64,000 nt of DNA, taken from contig CM021317.1 of NCBI GenBank assembly GCA_010645155.1, positions 7,049,134-7,113,133 of the forward strand, written 5' to 3'. The position numbers and the translations under genes are program-made. Below the pieces are notes generated by a model. The model was given only the letters and a program-made list of their open reading frames with translations. It was not told the origin of the DNA and did no database searches. Source of the stretch: Tigriopus japonicus (lineage: Eukaryota > Arthropoda > Copepoda > Harpacticoida > Harpacticidae). Every line of letters starts with the position of its first letter. The first letter of the stretch is position 1. Positions 1-12,662 of this stretch are shown in pieces.

Positions 1-3000
1 TAAGCACTAGTTTCATTAAAGTGACAAAAACTCGGGTATTCTTCAAAATTCTTCTTACTTTTCTTTCAAATGTAATTATCTACCAATACAATTCATTTCA
101 ATTACATTATTTTTTAAATGCAAAAAGTCATTTCTTCTCATGTGCAAATTGTGTACGGAAAGAGCATAAAAAATGAACTTTGGGTGAATCCAAAAACTTT
201 TTACGTCGCCGAAAATGCAATTGTAACTTGTAATTTGAAAATTTATCACATTGGTTCAAATGTAACCAATTACAATGTCTTTGATCTCAAATGTTATTCA
301 TTCCAATAACTTCGATCTCAAATTTGATAATTTACAATTAAAATTAATTGAAAATGTAATTGCAATGAGGTAATTACAATTTCAAATACTGTACAATAAC
401 ATTCCATACTCATTTGTCGGGAATAGGTAGTAGCTGAGCCTAACAACTTTTAAAGCAGAATTGACATATTTTTGACTACTTCTCCTGATTAACCCATTAT
501 CTTAGATACCCATTAGCTCAGATCTGCAAACAGTAACTCGTTGGTAGACCAAATATCATATAAATAACATTGTTATACTTTCTATCAATGATCTCCTTTT
601 TCAAGGGAATCTCATTCCTTGTAGCTTCAGTAAAAATCCGAAACCCAAAAACAAATGCAGTATTCGGAAACATTCATAATTCCTCAATTTTCTGGCATGT
701 AAAGCTTATTCCTTTATTAGACACCAAACATTTTAACCGTCCCAATTTGGGACATACGGAAATCTGAGTCTCTGGAACTTCCACATGAAACGCTCAAACG
801 GACCAATCCTGTACTGAATGTGGCAGATGCGCTTTCTCGCTCAAGCTGAACAGGCCTTGGTTTTTTTTTAAATCTTGAGATTAAAGGAAGCCAGAGACTT
901 TTAGAAGCCCAGTAGAGTGGAAAATTTGCACAAGCTGTGATCTCACCGCATCTCCACAACGAGAACAGAGCATAGATGGACAGATGTGGTCTACATTGAC
1001 TGTCAAATATTTGCTGCCCAAGAGATTCTTTGAGCGATTGTCTGGAGTTCCTTATCTAGGTTCGAGCTTCCAGTGAATTCGTTGAATCTCATCTTTCTTT
1101 TCGTGCGAGAACTGCTTACTTTCCAATTTGTGTCATGAGGAGTCGTCGTCTGCTGATTCTTCTTTTTTTTTGCCTGTTAAATTCACAATACTCATTTCCA
1201 GACACTGTTGAAGTTTCTTCAAAATCACGAGTTTGTAAAAGAGGGTTAAAGGGCCTTGCTAAAAATTTTCAACAAATAAAGGGTGTCGTTTAGCTGAAAA
1301 AAGTAAAGCTTCATGTACAATGAGCAAAAGTAAAAAAAAATACGTAAAGAATAGCAGCGTTCTTATGGTGAAAACATTTTCAACTTACACCAAAATATTA
1401 TTTTTATTATTGATTTAATTAAATACAATACTCCAATCTTTCAGAAATTTTTTAACTTAGACTTAAAGAGGGTAGCTGTTAAATCTTGGATCTTCATGAT
1501 TTTTATTCAAAATCACAATGCGACTTTGATTGATAGCAACAGTATGTAGAGCATGCTTTTAGCGTGGTTTTGACACTGTTGGTTGAAATACTTCTCCTCT
1601 AAGGAAAAAAATGTGTTTTTTTGTGATTTTTCACATTTTGGACTCACTCAGAAAAAAATGGCCACCATGTAAAAGACTTATCTAAATAAAAAGTAAACAG
1701 TTTATTGGGTCTGAAAACGCGGAATGAGTTCTCTCCTTAACTTATGTTTTCCGACAAAAAACGGTTTTGGGAATTAAGCCAAATTTTTAAAACCTCTGGT
1801 CACTCTCAATTAATCATTCTACTGCTCTTTTTTCAAGCTCCATGACTCCATTCAAATCAGATTGTTCAGGTTACAAAACAAATTCAATTATGTGCTGTTG
1901 ATGCTTTTTTCTTTGACCCATTCCCGAACCCAAAAGTTCTTCAGCAAACCCTGGCTTCAAAGCCACAATGCACAATGTTCCCCAGCATGAGACGCTCAGG
2001 CTTCCTTCTTCCTCGTATCCAAGGGTGTCTTGATTTGCCCAAGCATCCTCCTCCTTGAGTTGGTATAATCCCCAAATCTCGATAATCAAATACCCAACCA
2101 ACCATCTAAAATCTTGAAGGTCTAACCAACCCTTGGGTCAGTCGTCACCCTGAAAACTTCTCCCAAGACATCATGGGAGATTTTGCTCATCCCTTCAAAA
2201 ATCACCAACTCAAGTCTTTGATGCTTGCTGTCTCTCAAGATCTTTTCGGGACTCACACTCACTCAGTGCTCAGTTCTCAGTCAGTCAGTTTGTCCCATGG
2301 AACAAGGAAGGAGGAGAGGTGGGTGAACATTGGACAGTGAGCACACGGACTAGTGAGCTCATCCCCTGTCATGCACTAAAGCAGGAGCCAAACTCGAAAA
2401 CTAGGCAACGGATCAGTGTTGCCGTTTTGTCCCTTAGGCCAGCACCTTTGCTGACTTACTTGGTATAAAGTGCTCCTAGTCTAGCTTATCCTTGCAAGTA
2501 GGAATGGCAACCCTGTGAAACAAGGCGATTCCCAAGTTTGCAAGTTGCTCATGAAAAGCACAACATGAGTCAAGCTAGTAGACAAGGGGAAAACCAGCTG
2601 ATTACACCGTGCTTCTGATACTCTACAATCTGGTGAGCAACCAGTTTCTTGAAGTGTCTCCAGATTTGGATAGTTTTTGATTTGGCTTTAAATTGAAGTG
2701 TGCCATTTGTGTTCCCCGAGGACCAACCCACGAAACCAAAGGTAAGTTGTCCAAAACCAGGTTTCTTTGGTGGTACAAATGGGGAGGGTTTCTTTATAAT
2801 AGCTTGACCAAGGAAAAGTTCCATTCGGGGGCTGGAAACTGTCTTTTCTTTAAAAATAACTCAATGAGTGGGACAAGGCAAGGTCTGTTCTGGCAAATGA
2901 GCTCTTTTGATTGCTGGAATATGTCATTTGGACAATCTGCAATTTCTTGTCCTCTTTTTTCAAAGGAGCGAACTTCTCTCCACTTGGACCTTCTAAAGCA

Positions 3001-6000
3001 TTGTTTTGACTTGGGGAAAAGGGCAAAAAGTCTTGGGAGGTATTTTGGTATTCTGACGGGTGTCGTTCCAGAATATGTATATCCACTTAACAACGTGTCT
3101 TTTCCCTGAGAAGGATGGGAGGACACATTTATTTTGAATCCATTCAGCAAAAAAAATCAAGGCACTTTCAAAAGAGTCGTACTCAAGAGGGAAAGCCACC
3201 CTATCATCGAGCCGTGTGAGTTAATCCTTGTCAATTAGCGACTAAGTGGGGTCGTCTTCGAAGCCAAACACCACAATCAATAGCACCTTAGAGCCCAGTT
3301 ATGAAACTCTAAATCTAAGAAAGAGTTATCCCCTTCCAAATTAGATTGGCTCAAACCATAGAGAAATGTTAGAGGGCCTAAGCACATTGCGGCTAATTTA
3401 GTTGAAATGAAATTTTGAGTTAGCTGATATCTGGAGAGATCGTTGGGTTTCAAATATATATGTGTAGCTTCAAGCGGTTGTGAAGAAATATTAGTTGTCA
3501 GTTATTATGTTAGATAAGTAAATCACTTCAAATCACACACATTCACCACTTTCAAATTTGTTTAATGGGCCTTGACTATACACTATCAGTAGAGCTGCTA
3601 CATTTCCAAAGCAGCTGATAATCTGGGAGTAACATTTAGACCCACAATTTTGGCTTGATTTTGATACTCTGAGATAAGCTTTTTGAATTTGAACAAGAAC
3701 ACTTAATATTTAGCCTTTGGTTAGTATAAAAAAATTCCTCGATAATCAGTGATTTTTGTCAATGAAAATAAGCGATAGACGCCCCCTGAAACAATCTAGG
3801 ATATCTATGGCTTAATCCTAATATTGAGGATCGACTTTGTTTATAGAGCGCTTTTGGGACAACATAGGAAAAATAAACAATCACAATTTGAATGCTTTGA
3901 TGGTGTTGATGAACCCCTGCCAGACGTGGACAACAACAAACCTCAAAAACAAGTCTAGTCCTGGGTCTATTAATCTGCTCCTCACCAATAGGGGTAACAT
4001 CGTTCTTGGCCTTTGATCGTGCCATGATTAAGTGCTTGTAATCAAAGAGATCTAAACATTCGAGTCAGACTGTTTTGGCATTTCAATATTAGTTTCCTTC
4101 CAAGATTGATTCCCTGTTTCTTCGATTTCGTTTCAAACCAGAGGCAAAAAGGACATTTTACGTTCAAATCCTTTGAATCCAATTCTGCTCAAAAGCCACT
4201 CACTAGTTACAATAATGGGGCAAGGTGTTGTATTTGGTCGGAACAAAGTCCTAAGGAGGCTTCAATTTACGAGCTTGCCTCGGAGTTTGGGTCTTTAAGG
4301 GTCAGGATCTGGTGCAAGTGGTCATTCAAACATCATTAAATATCCTGGTGACGGGTCGTTAATCCCACCTTCCACCACCTCACTTCTTAATTTCATTCCA
4401 CCGATGCACTTGAACTCATTTGCATTCTGATTTCTTTTAAAGGTGCATCACTTATCCCAGATAAGGATGGGTCATGAATAATTTCCGGGGGTTGATTAGT
4501 TCTAAAACAAACACGGCGAGTTTCTAAGGAGACGATTTGTGCTTTTGAGTTCATAATATCCAAATGACCTGGAATGGATCCGTGTATGTGTATGTTCAGT
4601 GAACTTTTGTCCAAGTTGAGTGTTAGAAAAGTGCACACCCAACGTGTCACACAGTCCACAATAGAGAGCAGAAGGAAAAAATTGCACACGGCACGGTGAA
4701 ATCTGTCGAGAAACATCTTCGCGCTGCAAAGCCATAACGTTCGTTCAGCAAATGAACAGGGTGCGCCCTAAAACTGTGGACACTTTGATTCCAGGCTTTT
4801 TTCTACGACCGAGTCAGAATTTGAGAAACCACGGCATAATGGAGTTTCATCTATTCTCAGAGGGTTCAAAACGGGGTCGAGTACAGCCTGGCCTGTTTTT
4901 GACCTCACCCTTGTTCATTATGACGGTGCTTTTGAAGTTCCTAATGAGTGCTTTTTTATTAGGTAATGTGAGAAACCAGAACCAAGGCATAAGTCCAGAC
5001 TTTGCTGCCATGTCATAGATGTATAGATTTTCCTTTCTCAAACCAAGGTGCATTAGAAAAATAGTAGGCATGGGCTTAGATTTACAGGGATCACGCTCCA
5101 TTTTTGATTGAATCAGTTCTGATTTTGACTGATTTAAAGTCGGAATCAACATTATAGGAGTTGACTTCTAGATACATAGGTATACATAGGGATCACTCAA
5201 CATGAACACACTTTTAGTGTAGCTGGTGTAATGCAAATTCAACGGAACATTAACTGAGTTAAAAATGCCACTCATTTTAGAAAAATGGCAATATATCAGC
5301 TGTCTTTCTGTAAATCTTCCTGAAAACATAAAGTACAACTTTCCTAAATTTTCCAGATTTTGTTTTTTCCCAAAAACTTTTCATAATTAACTAGTATAGA
5401 TCTGAAAGACTAAGAAAATCAAAATTAAAGAAAAATATTTTTATCTATGCATACACAAGCCACACCAGATTTACAGCTTTGATCTCGATTTACATCAATT
5501 CATGTCCAAGCATGATCCAAAATTTCCAATTTTGCAATCACCAAATCAACAATCTTGCCCCGGCACCCAAAAAAACAGGCCCAACTCATCATACCTAGAA
5601 TATGGTAATTTTATGAATGGTAATCTGATCCCTTGGGATATTTGTTTGACACCCATGGTTGCTCTGGCAATATTTATGTCCAAATTTAAATGTTGGTGCA
5701 TTACTTCTGACTTACCCTGTTGAGCCAAGTAGGAAGAGTGGCTCTCGTCGCAGATGTTTGCCTTTCTTGACTGATGGGGCCCAGAGCTGGCTTCAGATTG
5801 GGTCAGGGGTAGACCTTTTTAGCAAACTGTCTGGCCAGCAAACGAGTCTCGCTTGATGTTAATTGGGAATCCTCAGGCAAACGGCTCGTCTGTCTGCCTG
5901 CCTGCCCAATTTTTTTTAGAAGTCATAGAACACAACAGCCATTGTTGTGATGAATGAATCGAGTAGACTTGTGTATGTCTGTCTCTCGTCCTGAAATCCT

Positions 6001-9000
6001 ACTCATCAGACAATTATTCCTTCGCCAGACAGACTTCTGATTTCTTCGGTGAAGATTTTTTTTTGCAAAATCAGCCCAAGCTTCCGTCGACCCGCCATTT
6101 TTTCAAACGTCGAGCCAAGTCTTGTCGAAAATAAACATCAGCCTCAAATTGAAAGTTCTTGCAAGCTGGGCATTATTGTTATGAGGAGAAGTTGGGAATT
6201 GAATGACAAGGAGATTGGTTGGGACCTTTGCGATTTTGAATAATAATTTCCTTAGGATTGCCCATTTTATGATGACTTTACAACTTTGAGGTAACTTAAA
6301 CGCTGAAAGGGGTTCTTCCCGCATAGAATAAGTCATTTGCAAAAAGATCGGGTATACTTCAAAATTTGTTTTAACCGCCTTTTCAATGAGGCATTGCTTG
6401 ATTTTGAAATTGGCCAAAAATTGGATCCCAGAACAAAAACCAAGACCGTAACTGACTGTCATGTTAATGCAATTTTCTTTTGCTCAGGAGGTATCTTATT
6501 CAGACAAAGCTTTGAACCTTACCGGGCGCCTCAAAAGAAACTGAACACCTAAATAAATCATTGCTCGTGATTGAAACGTAGCTATGTTTCTACAAATGTA
6601 AGACAGTTTCTATTTTTGCACAATAGCCCTCCTAAATTTAGGTTATGAGGCTTTAAACACCCAATGAATGGGGTGCGTATTTTTTTCTCAATCAGGGCAA
6701 ATTATAATCCCTCATATTAAGCAATCCTGACAGGAATTAAGGCTCTAAAATGTATGGTTTGTCAGGTTTGTAGGTGTAGATCGTGGGTAATTTGTTATTA
6801 TTCCCCTTTGAAGATCTATCAAATATTCTTGGAAGAAGCTTTGTTACTCTTGTGAGTGATCCCCTATTCAAGATCTTCTTGAAGGCTGTTAAAGAAATGT
6901 ACTTTTGAGAGAAATAGATTCATGACTGATTGTGGTTAATTTAAATTACCTTCAAGCAACAAATTTCTTGATCTTGAACGCTTTGGACAACGATTGTACG
7001 AACACAGAGCTATGAATAAAATTATCAATGAGTAGAACAAGAGTCCCATGAATAGTCCTGGCTGCATTTTACTCAGTTTAAATACCATGAAAATTGATTT
7101 TAAGTTACCTGCTCCACGATCTTCAAAATAGTCAAGGTCCAAAAACTGTTCAAGGCGCAGCTGAAATCGATTCTTAGGATCGTCACATTAAAAGATCCGA
7201 ACTCAATTTCAATTGAAGTTTTCTGGGGTAAAGAAATTTAACAAAATCAGCCTTGCTTCATTTTAATAACCATTAGCAAGAATCCGACGGAGACGAATAA
7301 AGTTTGGCCCATCGGAATAAATCCGCCTACCTCTCCAATTGTCAATTCCATGAGCTTTTGGAAAAGATGTCACGCCTCAAATTCTTTTCAACTAGCTATA
7401 AATACCCGTAGTTTCCATTAAAAAGAGCAAGGGTATGGTCCCAAAGTTCAAGGCTGCTAACACTATTTGCCGGACATTTGCAACAAAACAATGGATCGGC
7501 TTTTCCATTTGCTGCCACAGTTCCTTCTTTTGTTCCGATGGATGTTCTCGATTTTTCTTCCTTGTAATGACGAACTTGATTTGAGCTCCCTCCATTATGT
7601 ACTACATTCAGCAACATCTTCAAGGCCTGAAATTTGTCTCAATGAACCTCACGCTATTCTGCAGTTTTTCTCTCTGCTAAATGTACACGTGGTCACGAGA
7701 TTGGATGAGATTTATTTGCAGTCTCCGAAGTCTCAATGGGAATTGCACTTCCTTGAATCACTTTTCACCGCCACCGACCATAAAACCCTAGGACAAAGAT
7801 TTGCATTGAGACGAATCCCGGAGACAAGAGTGGCGTTTCACGCCACCCCCGGCGATTTTTGGTCATGGCCCGTTTCTAAGGCCAAGTACATAGGGTGCCC
7901 TAGTTTTGTCGTCGAGCAAAAATCCGGGCGAAAATGTCGTTTTCTTGTCAGGTTCTTGTGTGTAGCTGATTTGGGACCCATTTGTCAACTCCTGAGACGA
8001 TGGGTGGACAATGAATTGCCCATTAAAGCGGACGACTCTCAACGATGATGTTTCTGTCTTTTCAGGAGGAGATTGAGCCAGCAACCCTGTCACACACGGA
8101 CTCTCTCTAGTGGTAAAAGTCATAAAAATAGGAATACTAATAAAAAAGGATCGGAATAAAAACGCCAAGTGAGGAAGGTGGGGACGAAAGTGAGAAGATG
8201 TGAAATCTGATACTTGTCAACCTTCAAAGGGTGGCGGAGAAAAAGCGGGAACGAATGGCGGGCATCTCCGAGTGAAGATGAGGATGAGTACCACTTGACA
8301 AACTGTCTGCTCAAGGTAAGCAAGGCTTTTTATTGATCAATGTGATTCTCACTCCGTTCAGTCGTTCGTTGTTGTTCTTACCCCGTAAGTGGTGAAGGCT
8401 AAAGGCCAAAAAAAACACCGATCGATCTTTTCGCGGTGTTTGCCCAATTGACGTTGGGGTTTCTCAAGAGTTCGATGACCGATAGTAAATTGAATGTGGT
8501 ATAACGGGTTGATAGAACATTATTTTGAGATGTGCTGTTCGCGAACTAGGATAGCTTTTCCGGCAGAATACAAACTTTGAGTCATGTTGGGCAGGATGGG
8601 AAAGTCAATTTTAAACAAGAATGCCGTCAGTATAAGTTATTGGTTAGTTCAACATTCTTTTATATCAAACAAATTCATATGCTTCAATGACTAGAAAATT
8701 TAAGTGTTCCTTGGTATTTTCTTATAAATTTCGGAGCAAACAAAATCATATTTTTTTTGTTGTCACTGTTCAAATGTTGCATAATTTCTTTCTCTCAAAA
8801 GTTCCCGTGTTCCAATAGTCACGCCTTTAGCTATTGAATTGTGTAAGTCATAAAAACGTTTAGTTTCATCAAACAATTTTTGCATTGTCTGACTTATAAA
8901 CACAAATTATGAAAAAGATCTTTCCGCCGTCTTTCTTCAAACAAGTAAGGTTGACATTGTGACCAAGCAATTGTTCCGTCCAATTTTTATTGTGCTAACG

Positions 9001-9024
9001 GAACATGCCATGAATAGTATTTCT
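1..9024. other. Gene-poor AT-rich region
   Basis: I see no supportable gene here. Bases 1-420 are AT-rich with repeated AATTAC/GTAATT words. The open frames are short, overlap on both strands and lack convincing splice sites. The longest (7467-8048, plus) has no domain I recognise. A strong orphan 5' splice site lies near 8315 (see findings). A short dispersed repeat with the core TTGGTAGACCAAAT sits near 540; related copies lie near 19,970 and 53,738. Confidence 0.6.
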
Positions 9025-9032
9025 ATATCCAG

Positions 9033-9819
9033 TATTGATGGATTTCGAGTTCGTATTTTGCTATTCTTTTGCCTTTCCACTTACTACTTCTAAACTTCTC
9101 AAAGGGCAAGATTTACGAATCCTCAAGTAAAATATGGCAGCACTGCCAAGTCAAAATCTTAGAGGAGTATAGAGAGGCGATTCTCGTCATTTTGTCTGCC
9201 TTGCTTATTGCTGAAACTGGCCATAAGTTGCGTGAAAAGGCAAATATTTCCGAAGAATATAGTGAAATACTTGCCCAAACAAGTGGAAGATCATAGTATA
9301 AATGGAAGTGCGCAAGACATATTTTCAAAGCCAAATCCTATAATTGCGTGAACTTATGCCTGTGAATCAAATTATCATCTTCATTGAGCACCTTAGTATA
9401 ATTTGGGAGAAGCAAAGCGTAGACAGGAGGCCACATGGCCAAAAAGCTAATGCTTTTCAAAAATGTGCCTTCCACGAAACCGTATGTTTGGGCAAGTTTC
9501 AACAAGTCGATGATGATAAACGGCCCTTGCTGCCCACAATGAAATTTCACGACCGGCCTGCTCTAGTATCTCCACTCTATAGACCTCTATGGTCGAAATC
9601 CATTTTTATCACAGGGTTCCAGAGTGGGCATTTTTATATTTTTATATTACAGTGATTTTTATAACTATCGATGGAACTCCAACTCGATTTAGTCGGAGTG
9701 TTGCCAAATTAGTCCTTGTTTAGGTCTTGGGTCAAAAAGTTCATTACAACCCGCCTCTTTAATAGCAATTAAACTTCGCGTAAAAAGTGGCAACACTGCC
9801 AACTCGAAACCCATCACTA
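9033..9819. mobile_element. hAT-like MITE family A, copy 1 (interrupted)
   Basis: The left end (TATTGATGGATTTCGAG) and right end (CGAAACCCATCACTA) match the inverted ends of the copy at 18170-18475. The flanks 9025-9032 (ATATCCAG) and 9820-9827 (CTATCCAC) agree at 6 of 8 positions, as expected for a decayed 8-bp target-site duplication of the hAT type. The internal sequence from about 9655 (TATAACTATCGATGGAAC) onward aligns with the right half of copy 2. The copy is split by a second element at 9158-9591. No transposase is encoded, so it is non-autonomous. Confidence 0.7.
9158..9591. mobile_element. MITE family B, copy 1, nested in family A
   Basis: This 434-bp element has imperfect inverted ends: the left starts CTTAGAGG and the right ends CCTCTATG. 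It is flanked by GTCAAAAT (9150-9157) and GTCGAAAT (9592-9599), a 7-of-8 match to an 8-bp target-site duplication. Nearly all of it aligns with the second copy at 58100-58479. It interrupts a family A element at a site corresponding to AACTCGAAATCC in the intact family A copy. The short open frames on both strands inside it are not genes. Confidence 0.8.
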
Positions 9820-9827
9820 CTATCCAC

Positions 9828-12250
9828 CTTCATTGTATCGGATTAGGATTCGCCCCATAACCTACGGTTTATCCATGACAAAAAGAACAGCTCAAAAGGG
9901 CTTGGAATAAATTAGAATTAAACTAATTGACCCTTGATGTGCGATCAAATCATCGTGTGAAGGTGTCGACAAGAGCGAACAAAGTGGGGATCGATCTGGA
10001 GTGTTGCTTGTTTTTCCGGTAAGTACCTTCAAAGAAGCGAGTCAGTCTTTCTTTGAACTACTTGTCCCCAGCATCCGTGCACACGGAACTCACTTGCGTT
10101 CTCGGGATTTCTCACGGACAGTGCTCATGGGAAAAACAGCCGTAACATCAACTCAGCACGAGCGGCGATCGTAAACCCGAGATGGCTCTTAATGGCCGTG
10201 AATCAATTGCGAAATTAAGATCTATCAAGGTCAATGTCTGCGCTCAAGGAACTGCAGAGTATGTGCAGATCCCTAGAGACAAATCAGGACGTACCATAGG
10301 CAATCGGTGACCATGAAAAGTGTCCCTCCGTGCGAAATAGAGCGGAAACGACGTAAAAATGTGCGCGAGAGATAGTATTTCCTCATAACATTGTCAAAAG
10401 ACAATTGAACATCTTTCGGTAACGCAAGGAGACCGATGAATGACGGATACTTTTGCCCCTCAGCAACAACAACTGCTAATATTGTACCCAAAAAAACCGG
10501 CCCCGACAACTTTTGGAGTCTCAAACTTTGTCATTTGTAAAAAATGATCTTGTGTTTGAATTTAATGAGGTACCTCTTCCTTTTTACCATGTACTTCTTC
10601 AGATAAATATGTTTTATAACCTTATGAGGGTGGCATGAAGTCATGAATTCTCACTAATGATAAATTTGTGCAATCACGTTTTGACAAAGTTTCTACCAAT
10701 ATAGATAAATGAAATTAGAAAAGGAAAGTTACTTGTAAACCAAATGAGATTTGTGTATTAAAATGTCGTTCACGTTTTAAAAAACAAACTTCCAAGTCAC
10801 AAATACAATTTTTCCATTGGCTTTTGCAAGAGGTTGCGGGGCTATATATTGATGATTTCAAAGTTTGTCTCAAACCTTACTACAAAGCATGTAAAAGCAC
10901 ATTTATGGTTAAATTCCACTCCACGTTTTATATATCGCAGATTGAGACAAACTTCGAAGTCAAAAATGCATTGGCAAGTAAGAAGGTCTCAATAAGAGGT
11001 TGCGAAATGGTACTTCTGTGATGTCAAAGTTAAGTTCAAACTGCGATATAAAACGTGTCGTGTAACGGCACATTAAGACGCTGTCACAAAATAGTGTACA
11101 AAATGTGACGAACAATCAGTAAAGTCTGTTGTTGGAATTGATGAGCTGGACAAGAAAGGGGGTCATAGCTCTCGTTGATATGAGAGGAATATGCCATGAA
11201 TCTGTGCAATGTTCCATAGAATCTAATTACTTTTCGCTCCCAATGTGGAACACGATAGTGATCTAATGTTCCATTTGAGTCGGAACTCTGCGGATTTACT
11301 ATCTCCACGACCCATTTCGGCGATCAGGCCCCGCTTCGTGTGGCCCCAAAAGGCAGTAAATAATGTGACTGTTTTAATGGTTATTGCGTCTGAAGCTGCT
11401 GTTTATGGTTAAACTTTTTTCCGAAAGGCCAACAACAAGGAGCCAATTTCAGCCAGAGAAGGCAACAAATTTGAAAGATGGTCATGAGATGTGAAATGAA
11501 CAAACATTCTTCAGAACTTGCCACTAATTTAAAGTAATTCGGGTGAAACTGGCAGATTGTGAATCAAATATTGTCATTTTCTGTTATTGGGGTTGCTTTT
11601 GATTTTAGCTCCAAATCATCCATCTAAGAATAGGAATGCTCAAAGGCCTCAATTGACTCAATTGCTCTTGCAATTACTTGTTGAGAACTTTACATCTTAT
11701 TCTTAGTTTAAAAAAGAGAAGGTCTAATTTCTTGCTCACACTTGTTTGCATAACCTTGGATTGAAATGGTGAAAAATTGGTTTATAATTGCAGTGAGATG
11801 AATTGGACTCTTCAGTATTTCGCCCCAATTTCGAGGCGTTTTTTGTGCTCGCCTTGCCCGAATAATCCGGGCTCAATTGACTAATCTCACTTCAAAAAGT
11901 CTGCTTTTTTAAGAGCAATGGAAAGTAGGCACAAAAGTCCAATCCCTCCAACTAATCTTAAACATCATCTTAGTCCCGATTCTGACCCAAGTTTTTGTTC
12001 CTTTTCCTGTAATCCAACCCGTTCTTTCTCCGCACTAAAAACTTTTGCTCTCGACGAAAAAGTAGGTTAGCAAAGTCTGCGGATACTTGGGAGAGATTGG
12101 CGTTCGTAAAGTCCTGAATCTGGAATGGAAATAGATATGTGAAAACATCTAAGTTTGTTTATTTACGACAAGATTTTGACAATTGTTAAGCCTTTCTAAA
12201 TTTTTGTACGGTTTGATAGCATTTTTATTCCCCTTTTCCATTAAGGTTAG
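9828..12250. other. Non-coding stretch with a local repeat cluster
   Basis: I see no gene here. A strong orphan 5' splice site (TTCCG|GTAAGT) lies at about 10,019/10,020. Bases 10,816-11,065 hold a mix of direct and inverted repeats. An AAGAGGTTGCG-headed block recurs about 170 bp apart, and CACGTTTTATATATCGCAG near 10,921 is matched in reverse by CTGCGATATAAAACGTG near 11,040. The rest is unremarkable AT-rich DNA. Confidence 0.55.
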
Positions 12251-12662
12251 NNNNNNNNNNNNNNNNNNNNNNNNNNNNNNNNNNNNNNNNNNNNNNNNNN
12301 NNNNNNNNNNNNNNNNNNNNNNNNNNNNNNNNNNNNNNNNNNNNNNNNNNNNNNNNNNNNNNNNNNNNNNNNNNNNNNNNNNNNNNNNNNNNNNNNNNNN
12401 NNNNNNNNNNNNNNNNNNNNNNNNNNNNNNNNNNNNNNNNNNNNNNNNNNNNNNNNNNNNNNNNNNNNNNNNNNNNNNNNNNNNNNNNNNNNNNNNNNNN
12501 NNNNNNNNNNNNNNNNNNNNNNNNNNNNNNNNNNNNNNNNNNNNNNNNNNNNNNNNNNNNNNNNNNNNNNNNNNNNNNNNNNNNNNNNNNNNNNNNNNNN
12601 NNNNNNNNNNNNNNNNNNNNNNNNNNNNNNNNNNNNNNNNNNNNNNNNNNNNNNNNNNNNNN
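12251..12662. other. Assembly gap (412 N)
   Basis: An unbroken run of N, typical of a scaffolding gap. The open frames spanning it contain only undefined residues and are meaningless. Its true length is unknown if the gap was sized by estimate. Confidence 0.99.

Noticed and set aside
7467..8048. 193-codon open frame, plus strand
   Set aside because: No recognisable domain, poor coding composition, no supporting splice or promoter signals; a 101-codon minus frame overlaps its end.
9344..9655. 103-codon frame and its antisense partner
   Set aside because: Lie mostly inside the family B transposon copy and differ in the second copy.
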